This document shows positions 20,804 through 30,053 of a stretch of 64,000 bases of DNA, in pieces. Made by a program: the position numbers and the translations under genes. The stretch spans positions 72,869-136,868 of the forward strand of contig NZ_JAPMLV010000008.1 in assembly GCF_026420145.1 (NCBI RefSeq), read 5' to 3'. The stretch comes from Enterobacter pseudoroggenkampii. Its GTDB lineage: Bacteria; Pseudomonadota; Gammaproteobacteria; Enterobacterales; Enterobacteriaceae. The notes under the pieces were generated by a model. The model saw only the letters and a program-made list of their open reading frames with translations. It searched no databases and was not told the origin of the DNA. The stretch's first letter is position 1; each line of letters starts with the position of its first letter.

Positions 20804-21691
20804 CTATTCAGACCGCACCCAAAAACCCTCACAACACTGCAGCCACGCCTGCGCGCTCTGCGACAAATACACCCCTTCACGCCAGATCATCCCCAACTGC
20901 CAGTGTAGATCGCTCTCCAGCGGGATCCAGCGCAGCGTGTTTTTATCCAGACGCTCGCAAATCGGCTGCGGCAGAATGGCAATCCCCACGCCGGCCTGCA
21001 CCATCGCCGCCAGGAAATCCCACTGCCCGCTGCGCACCGCAATGCGTGGCTTCACGTTATGCTGGTTAAACAGCGTCATCAGCTGGCGGCTGAGGGCGAA
21101 GTCTTCGTTGTAGATCAGCAGAGGGTGCTCGCCGAGCAGTTCAGGCTTCACCGACTCCCTCTTCAGCCAGTCGCCGGAGCGGGGCACCAGCACGCACAGC
21201 GGGTGGCTAAAGAGCGGAAGCGTCGCCAGGCCGCTCTCTTCCTCAACGGGGAGGGCGGTCATTGCTACGTCGAGCTCGCCGTTGGTGACGGCCTGCTGGA
21301 CGGTTAACCCACCAAACTCCGAAATCTTCAGCTCTACGCCGGGATAACGCTGGCGAAACAGGCTGATCGGCCCGGCCATCATCATGCCGACCATCGGGGG
21401 AATGCCGAGGCGAAGCACCCCTTTGGTCAAATGGTTTATATCGTCCAGCTCCGCTTCCAGCTGGCGGAACTCCGCCAGAATCGCCAGCCCGCGTTCGAAC
21501 ACCACGCGTCCGGTGTCGGTCAGCAGCAGCTTGCGCCCGTCGCGGATCAGCAGGGTACAGTTCAGTTCATCTTCGAGGTTTTTCAGCATCTTGCTGATAG
21601 TGGGTTGGGTGACAAACAACTTCTCCGCTGCGCGGGTAAAACTTTGCTGACGAACCACTTCGACAAAATAGCGCAGCGTTCTTATGTCCAT
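20804..21691 (-). CDS. LysR-family regulator of the adjacent cidA/lrgB-type genes
   Basis: A 295-residue LysR-type regulator. The N-terminal winged helix (1-60, SFTRAAEKLFVTQPTISKMLKNLEDEL) is followed by a linker helix and a periplasmic-binding-like effector domain (about 90-290). It is divergently transcribed from the CidA/LrgB-type pair, an arrangement found with CidR in Gram-positives and YwbI in Bacillus, which suggests that it controls that pair and autoregulates. GAGGAATAATC precedes the ATG. The effector is unknown; for CidR it is linked to acetate and overflow metabolism, and actP-acs lie just downstream. Confidence 0.85.
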   Translation of the reverse strand: MDIRTLRYFVEVVRQQSFTRAAEKLFVTQPTISKMLKNLEDELNCTLLIRDGRKLLLTDTGRVVFERGLAILAEFRQLEAELDDINHLTKGVLRLGIPPMVGMMMAGPISLFRQRYPGVELKISEFGGLTVQQAVTNGELDVAMTALPVEEESGLATLPLFSHPLCVLVPRSGDWLKRESVKPELLGEHPLLIYNEDFALSRQLMTLFNQHNVKPRIAVRSGQWDFLAAMVQAGVGIAILPQPICERLDKNTLRWIPLESDLHWQLGMIWREGVYLSQSAQAWLQCCEGFWVRSE

Positions 21692-21793
21692 GATTATTCC
21701 TCGAAACTATACCTTTGATGATTTTAATTCATTTCAGTCCATACCGTGCGCTCACTATACTGGCGCCTCGTCTCATTTTTGAGGAAAACCCCC

Positions 21794-22204
21794 ATGGCCG
21801 TGGCGTTAAGCCGTGTTACGCCTGCCGTTGTTCAACGACTCCAGGTCCCGCTTCAGGTACTGCTCTACGCGGGGCTGTTTGTTTTTGCCGAATATCTTGT
21901 CGGTTGGCTCCACCTGCCGCTGCCTGCCAACCTGGTGGGGATGCTGCTGATGCTGACGCTTATTCTGTGTCGCGTGATCCCCCTTAACTGGGTGCGCGCC
22001 GGGGCGCGCTGGCTGTTGGCGGAAATGCTGCTGTTCTTTGTCCCCGCCGTGGTGGCGGTGGTGAACTATGCGCAGCTGCTGATGGTAGACGGCTGGCGAA
22101 TCTTTGCGGTGATCGCGCTGAGTACGTTGATGGTGCTGGGGACGACCGCCTGGGTGGTGGATAAAGTCTACCGCTTTGAAATCAGCAGGCACAAACATGA
22201 CTAA
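21794..22204 (+). CDS. CidA/LrgA family membrane protein
   Basis: A 136-residue holin-like protein with four hydrophobic spans (about 20-37, 43-60, 70-90, 98-120) and the family segment LVGMLLMLTLI. Family members act with an LrgB-type partner in murein hydrolase control, cell lysis or small-molecule export; E. coli YohJ is the nearest well-known relative. The start at MAVALSRV has GAGGAAAACCCCC upstream. The next gene starts eight bases before this one ends (overlapping ATGACTAA), so the two are translated together. Confidence 0.85.
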   Translation: MAVALSRVTPAVVQRLQVPLQVLLYAGLFVFAEYLVGWLHLPLPANLVGMLLMLTLILCRVIPLNWVRAGARWLLAEMLLFFVPAVVAVVNYAQLLMVDGWRIFAVIALSTLMVLGTTAWVVDKVYRFEISRHKHD

Positions 22205-22886
22205 CTTTCAGATCAGCGTCTTGTGCCTGATTGCGACGCTCGGGATCTACTTTGCCAACAAGCGGCTGTATCGTCGTTTTCACGCCCTGCCGCTGATGCC
22301 GCTGGTCTTCACGCCGATCCTGCTGGTGCTGATGCTGGTCTTTGGCCACATTTCCTGGCAGAACTACATTGGCGAATCCCACTGGCTGCTGTGGCTGCTC
22401 GGCCCGGCGACCATCGCCTTTGCCGTGCCCGTTTACGACAACCTGGCGATTATCAAACGCCACTGGATGTCGCTCAGCGCAGGGGTGATCACCGCCACGG
22501 TGGTCGCGGTCTGTAGCTCCGTCTGGCTGGCGAGACTGTTTACGCTGCCCGATGAAATTCAGCGCAGCCTGGCCGTGCGCTCGGTGACCACGCCGTTTGC
22601 GCTGGCGGCGGCAAAACCGCTCGGCGGGCAGCCGGACCTGGTGGCGCTGTTTGTGGTGGTGACGGGCGTCTTTGGGATGGCGGTGGGCGATATGCTGTTC
22701 CTGCGGCTTTCCATTCGCGAAGGCATGGCGAAAGGGGCAGGGTTCGGCGCGGCGTCGCACGGCGCGGGCACGGCACGGTCCTATGAGCTGGGGCAGCAGG
22801 AGGGCGTTGTCGCGAGCCTGGTGATGATGCTGTCGGGCGTGGTGATGGTGCTGGTTGCACCGCTGGTGGCGTGGGTGATGTTTTAA
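22197..22886 (+). CDS. LrgB/CidB/YohK family membrane protein
   Basis: A 229-residue protein with about seven hydrophobic spans. The family signature regions are clear: VYDNLAIIKRHW, SVTTPFALAAAKPLGG and GAASHGAGTARSYELG. Members work with CidA/LrgA-type proteins; plant and Bacillus relatives transport glycolate, pyruvate or related acids. The start overlaps the preceding gene by eight bases, a translational-coupling arrangement. The pair occupies the slot where E. coli K-12 carries yjcF. Confidence 0.86.
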   Translation: MTNFQISVLCLIATLGIYFANKRLYRRFHALPLMPLVFTPILLVLMLVFGHISWQNYIGESHWLLWLLGPATIAFAVPVYDNLAIIKRHWMSLSAGVITATVVAVCSSVWLARLFTLPDEIQRSLAVRSVTTPFALAAAKPLGGQPDLVALFVVVTGVFGMAVGDMLFLRLSIREGMAKGAGFGAASHGAGTARSYELGQQEGVVASLVMMLSGVVMVLVAPLVAWVMF

Positions 22887-22912
22887 GCTCCCCGGCCAGA
22901 ATGGCCGGGGAG
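22887..22912. terminator. GC-rich hairpin between lrgB-type gene and actP
   Basis: GCTCCCCGGCC-AGAAT-GGCCGGGGAG is a long perfect stem between convergent genes. Neither side has a good T run, so termination may be inefficient or may need further factors. Confidence 0.6.
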
Positions 22913-22918
22913 AAAGGC

Positions 22919-24879
<1,961 letters not shown>

Positions 24880-24916
24880 CACAGAGTTCTCCAGAGGTAA
24901 GGTTGGTTTGTTTTAT

Positions 24917-24950
24917 CCCCTCTCCCCTATGGGGAGAGGGTGAGGGTAGG
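24917..24950. repeat. Palindromic intergenic repeat, copy 2
   Basis: CCCCTCTCCCC-TAT-GGGGAGAGGG followed by TGAGGG, in the yjcH-acs gap of the acetate operon. It is paired with copy 3 in opposite orientation. Confidence 0.85.
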
Positions 24951-24965
24951 AAGGTGCGGTCTGAT

Positions 24966-25002
24966 GCCCTCACCCCGGCCCTCTCCCACGGGGAGAGGGA
25001 GA
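24966..25002. repeat. Palindromic intergenic repeat, copy 3
   Basis: GCCCTCACCCC then CCCTCTCCCAC-GGGGAGAGGG. Its CCCTCACCC flank is the complement of the flank of copy 2, so the two copies form an inverted tandem of about 85 bases inside an operon. Confidence 0.85.
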
Positions 25003-25007
25003 AAAGA

Positions 25008-26966
25008 TTACGATGGCATTGCGATGGCCTGCTTCTCTTCGAGCAGTTTTTCCACCACGCCAGGATCCGCGAGCGTTGAGGTATCACCGAGGTTGCTGGT
25101 GTCCCCTGCCGCGATTTTGCGCAAGATACGACGCATAATTTTGCCGGAGCGGGTTTTCGGCAGCGAGTCGGTCCAGTGCAGCACGTCCGGAGTTGCCAGC
25201 GGGCCAATCTCTTTACGCACCCAGTTGCGCACCTCAGCGTAGAGCTCTGGCGATGGCTCTTCCCCGTGGTTCAGGGTGACATAGGCGTAAATCGCCTGGC
25301 CTTTGATGTTGTGCGGAATACCGACAACGGCGGCTTCGGCAATCTTCGGATGCGACACCAGCGCTGATTCAATCTCCGCGGTACCCAGACGGTGGCCGGA
25401 GACGTTCAGCACGTCGTCCACGCGCCCGGTTATCCAGTAATAGCCATCTTCGTCACGACGCGCGCCGTCGCCGCTGAAGTACATGTTTTTAAAGGTCGAG
25501 AAGTAAGTCTGCTCGAAGCGATCGTGATCGCCGAACAGGGTACGCGCCTGACCCGGCCAGGAGTCTGTGATCACCAGGTTGCCTTCGGTGGCGCCTTCCA
25601 GCGGGTTGCCTTCATTATCCACCAGCGCAGGCTGCACGCCGAAGAACGGACGGGTCGCGGAACCGGCCTTCAGTTGCGTGGCGCCCGGCATCGGGGTGAT
25701 CATAAAGCCGCCGGTTTCGGTCTGCCACCAGGTGTCCATCACCGGGCATTTCTCGTTGCCGATTTTCTTCCAGTACCACTCCCAGGCTTCCGGGTTAATG
25801 GGCTCGCCCACGGAACCGAGGATGCGCAATGAAGAGCGGTCGGTGCCTTCGATGGCTTTGTCGCCTTCCGCCATTAATGCGCGGATCGCCGTTGGCGCGG
25901 TGTAGAGAATATTGACCTGGTGCTTATCGACCACCTGGCACATACGCGCCGGGGTCGGCCAGTTGGGTACGCCCTCAAACATCAGCGTTGTTGCGCCACA
26001 GGCCAGCGGGCCGTACAGCAGGTAGCTGTGTCCGGTGACCCAGCCCACGTCGGCGGTACACCAGTAGATGTCGCCCGGATGGTAGTCGAAGACGTATTTG
26101 AAGGTGGTGGCCGCATAGACCAGATAGCCGCCGGTGGTGTGCAGTACGCCTTTTGGCTTACCGGTGGAGCCGGAGGTATAAAGAATGAACAGCGGATCTT
26201 CTGCGTTCATCTCTTCCGGCTGATGCTGGTCGCTCGCTTTTTCAATCAGGTCGCTCCACCACAGGTCGCGCCCCTCGTGCCAGTCGATTTTGCCGCCGGT
26301 ACGCTTAAGGACGATGACGTTGCTGACCGTTTTGACGTTCGGGTTTTTCAGCGCTTCGTCGACGTTTTTCTTAAGTGGGATGCCGCGTCCGGCGCGCACG
26401 CCTTCATCGGCGGTGATCACCAGTTTTGAACTTGAATCGACAATACGACCCGCAACCGCCTCTGGTGAGAACCCGCCAAAAATCACTGAGTGAATTGCAC
26501 CGATGCGCGCGCAGGCCAGCATGGCCACCGCCGCTTCCGGCACCATCGGCATATAGATAGCGACCACGTCGCCTTTTTGAATGCCTTTTTCCAGCAGAAC
26601 GTTGGCGAAGCGGCACACGTCACGGTGCAGCTCTTTATAGGTAATATGTTTGCTCTGCGAGGCGTCATCGCCTTCCCAGATAATCGCCGTCTCATTCCCA
26701 CGCTCGGCAAGGTGACGATCAAGGCAGTTCGCCGCCAGGTTCAGGGTGCCATCTTCATACCATTTAATGGAGACATTGCCGGGCGCAAAGGAGGTGTTCT
26801 TCACCTTCTGATAAGGTTTGATCCAGTCAAGGATATGGCCCTGCTCACCCCAGAAGGTGTCCGGGGCGGTGATAGATTGCTGATATTTCTCGTGGTACTG
26901 CTCCGGGGTGATCAGGCAACGGTCCGCAATATTTGCGGGAATGTCATGTTTGTGGATTTGGCTCAT
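25008..26966 (-). CDS. acs: Acetyl-CoA synthetase (AMP-forming)
   Basis: A 652-residue adenylate-forming enzyme that activates acetate to acetyl-CoA, the high-affinity acetate-scavenging route. The P-loop-like [11 protein letters not shown] and the hinge [22 protein letters not shown] regions are present. The catalytic lysine in [11 protein letters not shown] falls at residue 609, the lysine that is acetylated by Pat and deacetylated by CobB in enterics. AAGGAGAAAAA precedes the ATG. It heads the acs-yjcH-actP operon; CRP control is expected by homology. Confidence 0.97.
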   Translation of the reverse strand: MSQIHKHDIPANIADRCLITPEQYHEKYQQSITAPDTFWGEQGHILDWIKPYQKVKNTSFAPGNVSIKWYEDGTLNLAANCLDRHLAERGNETAIIWEGDDASQSKHITYKELHRDVCRFANVLLEKGIQKGDVVAIYMPMVPEAAVAMLACARIGAIHSVIFGGFSPEAVAGRIVDSSSKLVITADEGVRAGRGIPLKKNVDEALKNPNVKTVSNVIVLKRTGGKIDWHEGRDLWWSDLIEKASDQHQPEEMNAEDPLFILYTSGSTGKPKGVLHTTGGYLVYAATTFKYVFDYHPGDIYWCTADVGWVTGHSYLLYGPLACGATTLMFEGVPNWPTPARMCQVVDKHQVNILYTAPTAIRALMAEGDKAIEGTDRSSLRILGSVGEPINPEAWEWYWKKIGNEKCPVMDTWWQTETGGFMITPMPGATQLKAGSATRPFFGVQPALVDNEGNPLEGATEGNLVITDSWPGQARTLFGDHDRFEQTYFSTFKNMYFSGDGARRDEDGYYWITGRVDDVLNVSGHRLGTAEIESALVSHPKIAEAAVVGIPHNIKGQAIYAYVTLNHGEEPSPELYAEVRNWVRKEIGPLATPDVLHWTDSLPKTRSGKIMRRILRKIAAGDTSNLGDTSTLADPGVVEKLLEEKQAIAMPS

Positions 26967-27388
26967 GGCTTTTTTTCTCCTTGTAAGATGTTAATAATAT
27001 GTCGCAAAAACGTTAATTGTAGGGGCTTTACAAGCTTTGTTTAGTATTTGGGCTACAGATCACGCATTGTTTGAAGAGTATGAAAAATGAGCGAATGAAA
27101 CTTTGAAGGAAAATAATTTATGCTGACGATTATTCACATTTATGTTTAAAAAAGCGTTTTTATAACAAAAGGTTATTTATAAGAAGTAGAACAAACTCCC
27201 GTCATCGTCGCTTTTGTGAGTGAAACGCGTCGTTCTTTAAGGCTTGCGCAACAGGTCGCGCAAATGATACTCATACGCCGCGTTAAAAAATCCCATAAAC
27301 CAACGCAACACAATTCATACCCTTTCAGTATGTCTCCATATTCATGCAGTTTGCGTGAATAAGGCGCTCATTGAGGAAGTCAGTTTCT
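26967..27388. other. acs-gltP divergent control region
   Basis: About 420 AT-rich bases hold the promoters of both genes. TGTGAGTGAAACGCGT at 27215-27230 is a one-sided match to the CRP consensus. No gene is seen. In E. coli the nrfABCDEFG operon lies between these two genes; here there is no remnant of it that I can recognise. Confidence 0.55.
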
Positions 27389-28702
27389 ATGAAAAACGTT
27401 AAAGTCAGCCTTGCCTGGCAGATCTTAATCGCCCTTGTGCTGGGCATCTTGCTGGGCAGTTACCTTCACTATCACAGCGACAGCCGCGAATGGCTGATTG
27501 CGAACCTGCTCTCTCCGGCAGGGGATATCTTTATTCATCTGATCAAGATGATTGTGGTACCGATTGTGATCTCGACGCTGGTGGTCGGTATTGCGGGCGT
27601 CGGCGATGCGAAGCAGTTAGGTCGTATTGGTGCGAAAACCATTATCTATTTCGAAGTGATCACTACGGTGGCGATCATTCTCGGTATCACCCTGGCGAAC
27701 GTGTTCCAGCCGGGTTCCGGGATTGATATGTCGCAACTGGCTACGGTGGATATTTCGAAATACCAAAGTACGACCGCCGACGTGCAGAGCCACGCGCACG
27801 GCCTGATGGGCACTATCCTGTCGCTGGTGCCGACCAACATCGTGGCGTCGATGGCGAAGGGCGAGATGCTGCCGATTATCTTCTTCTCGGTGCTGTTTGG
27901 TCTGGGGCTCTCTTCTCTGCCGGCGACGCACCGCGAGCCGCTGGTCACCGTGTTCCGCTCTATCTCCGAAACCATGTTTAAAGTGACCCACATGGTGATG
28001 CGCTACGCGCCGGTAGGGGTGTTTGCGCTTATTGCCGTCACCGTGGCGAACTTCGGTTTTGCCTCCCTGTGGCCGCTGGCGAAGCTGGTGATCCTGGTGC
28101 ACTTCGCCATCCTGTTCTTCGCGCTGGTGGTGCTGGGGATCGTGGCACGTCTGTGCGGGCTGAGCATCTGGATCCTGATTCGTATCCTGAAAGATGAGCT
28201 GATTCTGGCCTACTCCACGGCAAGCTCTGAGAGCGTGCTGCCGCGTATTATTGAGAAGATGGAAGCCTACGGCGCGCCAGCGTCGATCACCAGCTTCGTG
28301 GTGCCGACCGGTTACTCCTTTAACCTGGATGGTTCGACGCTGTACCAGAGTATCGCCGCTATCTTTATTGCGCAGCTGTACGGCATTGACCTGTCGCTGT
28401 GGCAGGAGATCGTACTGGTTCTGACGCTGATGGTGACGTCCAAAGGTATTGCTGGCGTTCCGGGCGTTTCGTTCGTGGTGCTGCTGGCAACGCTTGGCAG
28501 CGTCGGTATTCCGCTCGAAGGTCTGGCATTTATCGCCGGTGTGGACCGTATCCTCGACATGGCGCGTACGGCGCTGAATGTGGTGGGCAATGCCCTGGCG
28601 GTGCTGGTTATCGCCAAGTGGGAGCACAAATTCGATCGTAAAAAGGCGCTGGCGTATGAACGCGAAGTGCTGGGTCGTTTTGATAAGACGGCTGACCAGT
28701 AA
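27389..28702 (+). CDS. gltP: Glutamate/aspartate:proton symporter GltP
   Basis: A 437-residue member of the dicarboxylate/amino acid:cation symporter family, equal in length to E. coli GltP. Eight membrane helices and two re-entrant loops are expected; the serine-rich YSTASSESVLPRI loop (HP1), FVVPTGYSFNLDGSTLY (TM7) and SKGIAGVPGVSFVV (HP2) are intact. The frame opens at a TTG six codons upstream, but the ATG of MKNVKVSL has GAGGAAG at the right distance. A BIME follows the gene. Confidence 0.95.
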   Translation: MKNVKVSLAWQILIALVLGILLGSYLHYHSDSREWLIANLLSPAGDIFIHLIKMIVVPIVISTLVVGIAGVGDAKQLGRIGAKTIIYFEVITTVAIILGITLANVFQPGSGIDMSQLATVDISKYQSTTADVQSHAHGLMGTILSLVPTNIVASMAKGEMLPIIFFSVLFGLGLSSLPATHREPLVTVFRSISETMFKVTHMVMRYAPVGVFALIAVTVANFGFASLWPLAKLVILVHFAILFFALVVLGIVARLCGLSIWILIRILKDELILAYSTASSESVLPRIIEKMEAYGAPASITSFVVPTGYSFNLDGSTLYQSIAAIFIAQLYGIDLSLWQEIVLVLTLMVTSKGIAGVPGVSFVVLLATLGSVGIPLEGLAFIAGVDRILDMARTALNVVGNALAVLVIAKWEHKFDRKKALAYEREVLGRFDKTADQ

Positions 28703-28710
28703 CATCCTAA

Positions 28711-28780
28711 GCCCGGTGGCGCTGCGCTTACCGGGCCTACGGGTTTTGTAGGCCGGGTAAGGCGAAGCCGCCACCCGGCA
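28711..28780. repeat. BIME: paired REP elements
   Basis: GCCCGGTGGCGCTGCGCTTACC and an inverted mate ending GCCGCCACCCGGCA flank CCTACGGGTTTTGTAGG. The same family as the element at 20731, again between convergent 3' ends (gltP and yjcO). Confidence 0.88.
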
Positions 28781-28782
28781 CT

Positions 28783-29457
28783 TTACTCCCCGCTTAACGC
28801 ATCAAACTCTTCGCATCCCGTATCAAACCCTTCAGTGCAGCTCAGGTTCAACCAGTACAGTGCTTTCTGCTTATTTGGCGTGATAAAGCCTTTCTCGCCC
28901 TGCCTGAACAACATCCCCGCCCAGTACTCGGCGTAGCCCGTACGCGAAAGGGCTGAACTCCGCTTGAACCACGAGGCGGCCTGCACGTCATCCTGCGCCA
29001 CCTCTACGCCGTTGGCATAAATCAGCCCCAGCAGCAGTTGCGCATCGACCGCAGAGTCGCTGTCGATATCTTCGGTTGCCGTTTGCAGCAGTCTGATGGC
29101 CTGGGGGTAGTCAGTTTTACCGGCCTGAGTGTTGACCAGCACGCGTGCCAGCATGATCGCGCCGCGTTTGCTGCCAGCAATGTTTGCCTGTTGCGCCAGG
29201 GCTTTGGCCTGTGCGTAATCGCCCTGCGTAAAAAGGATTTGCGACAACAGAGCCATGGCGTCAACATCGCCGCCTTTTGCGGCTTTCTCGGCCCACAGCG
29301 CGGCCTGCTTGCTGTCGCCGGAGCTGAAGTACGTATCAGCAAGATAATACTGGGCACGTGCATCGCCGGCTTCCGCCTGCTTCTGATACTGGCTGCCTAT
29401 CTCATCCGCGCGGGCGAAGGACGTTAAAAACACTAACAACAGAAAAATGGATTTCAT
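28783..29457 (-). CDS. yjcO: Sel1-repeat protein YjcO
   Basis: A 224-residue secreted protein (229 in E. coli). A signal peptide (KSIFLLLVFLTSFARA, 2-17) is followed by Sel1-like tetratricopeptide repeats, for example AGDARAQYYLADTYFSSGDSKQAA and the later NGVEVAQDDVQAASWFKRSS. Such repeats bind protein partners; the function of YjcO is not known. The acidic C-terminus EGFDTGCEEFDALSG matches E. coli. A minus-strand TATACT near 29492 could be its -10 element. Confidence 0.92.
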   Translation of the reverse strand: MKSIFLLLVFLTSFARADEIGSQYQKQAEAGDARAQYYLADTYFSSGDSKQAALWAEKAAKGGDVDAMALLSQILFTQGDYAQAKALAQQANIAGSKRGAIMLARVLVNTQAGKTDYPQAIRLLQTATEDIDSDSAVDAQLLLGLIYANGVEVAQDDVQAASWFKRSSALSRTGYAEYWAGMLFRQGEKGFITPNKQKALYWLNLSCTEGFDTGCEEFDALSGE

Positions 29458-29549
29458 GGATTCTTATCATCTGGGTACACGCCGCGCAGTATAATCGCGG
29501 GCGCAAAAGAAAAAAATGGGTGCATTAAGACCCCAGCATCCTACAAGCC

Positions 29550-29571
29550 GGGCGGAACCGTTGTTCCGCCC
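29550..29571 (-). terminator. Terminator-like hairpin after hok
   Basis: GGGCGGAAC-CGTT-GTTCCGCCC, eight bases beyond the hok stop codon on the minus strand. No T run follows on that strand, so it may instead be a stabilising 3' stem of the long-lived hok mRNA. Confidence 0.55.
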
Positions 29572-29578
29572 GCAGAGG

Positions 29579-29731
29579 TTAGCCTGCGACGCAGGCTAAT
29601 TTCGCCGCCACCTCCTGATGTTCACTCTTTATTGTGAGCTCGCAGAGCTTCCCGCGAGTAATAAAGGTAAATATCACTATCGTCAGGCAGATAATAAAGA
29701 CGATGCCTAACGCAGTTTTTAATGGCGTCAT
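29579..29731 (-). CDS. hok: Hok/Gef family type I toxin
   Basis: A 50-residue toxin on the minus strand, too short for ordinary gene calling. It has a single membrane helix (about 6-24, ALGIVFIICLTIVIFTFI), then the family hallmarks RGKLCEL at 26-32 and a second cysteine near the end (AAKLACVAG). Hok peptides depolarise the inner membrane. AAGGAGTAAAAGGC precedes the ATG. The leader carries the typical AGAAAGCCCCGGG and CGAGGC segments of hok mRNAs. I find no ATG that could start a mok leader peptide; a TTG frame overlaps the ribosome site. Naming it as HokC, HokE or another member is not possible from the sequence. Confidence 0.88.
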   Translation of the reverse strand: MTPLKTALGIVFIICLTIVIFTFITRGKLCELTIKSEHQEVAAKLACVAG

Positions 29732-29779
29732 GCCTTTTACTCCTTGTCAAAAAAAGAATAAGAGGCTACTCTCAACCTG

Positions 29780-29832
29780 TTGGGAGTTGAGGGAGTAGCC
29801 TCGGGTAAATGAAAATTTCCCGGGGCTTTCTA
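29780..29832 (+). ncRNA. sok: Sok-like antisense RNA
   Basis: The plus strand opposite the hok leader reads GTTGAGGGAGTAGCCTCGGG, then a spacer, then CCCGGGGCTTTCTA, closely resembling E. coli SokC (GGGAGGCCTCGGG ... CTCGGGGCTTTTCT). CCTCGGG pairs with CCCGGGG before a T-rich end, a terminator. A promoter fits upstream: TTGTCA at 29744 and TACTCT at 29767 with 17 bases between them. The RNA would pair with the hok leader and block translation. Its exact ends are estimated. Confidence 0.72.
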
Positions 29833-30003
29833 CTTTCTGTCCCTCAACAATGCTCAAGACAGAAAGTCTTAAGCACCCGCCGCACATCTTATCCCTCTGA
29901 ATTAAAATGCAAAGATGTAATTCTTTTTCGCGAGAATTACATTATTTCTGCGAGCCGCTTTCCAGAATAATAATTGATATTATTGATAAGCCAACTGGAA
30001 ATA

Positions 30004-30031
30004 AAAAGGGAGTGAATATTTCACTCCCTTT
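30004..30031 (-). terminator. Rho-independent terminator after fdhF
   Basis: AAAGGGAGTGA-ATAT-TTCACTCCCTTT, followed on the minus strand by TTTTATTTCC, 23 bases after the fdhF stop codon. Confidence 0.88.
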
Positions 30032-30053
30032 ATTCATCGATGAATTAACGGCT

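Noticed and set aside
27617..28774. 385-codon minus-strand frame opposite gltP
   Set aside because: Antisense shadow of a transporter gene that also reads through the BIME repeat.
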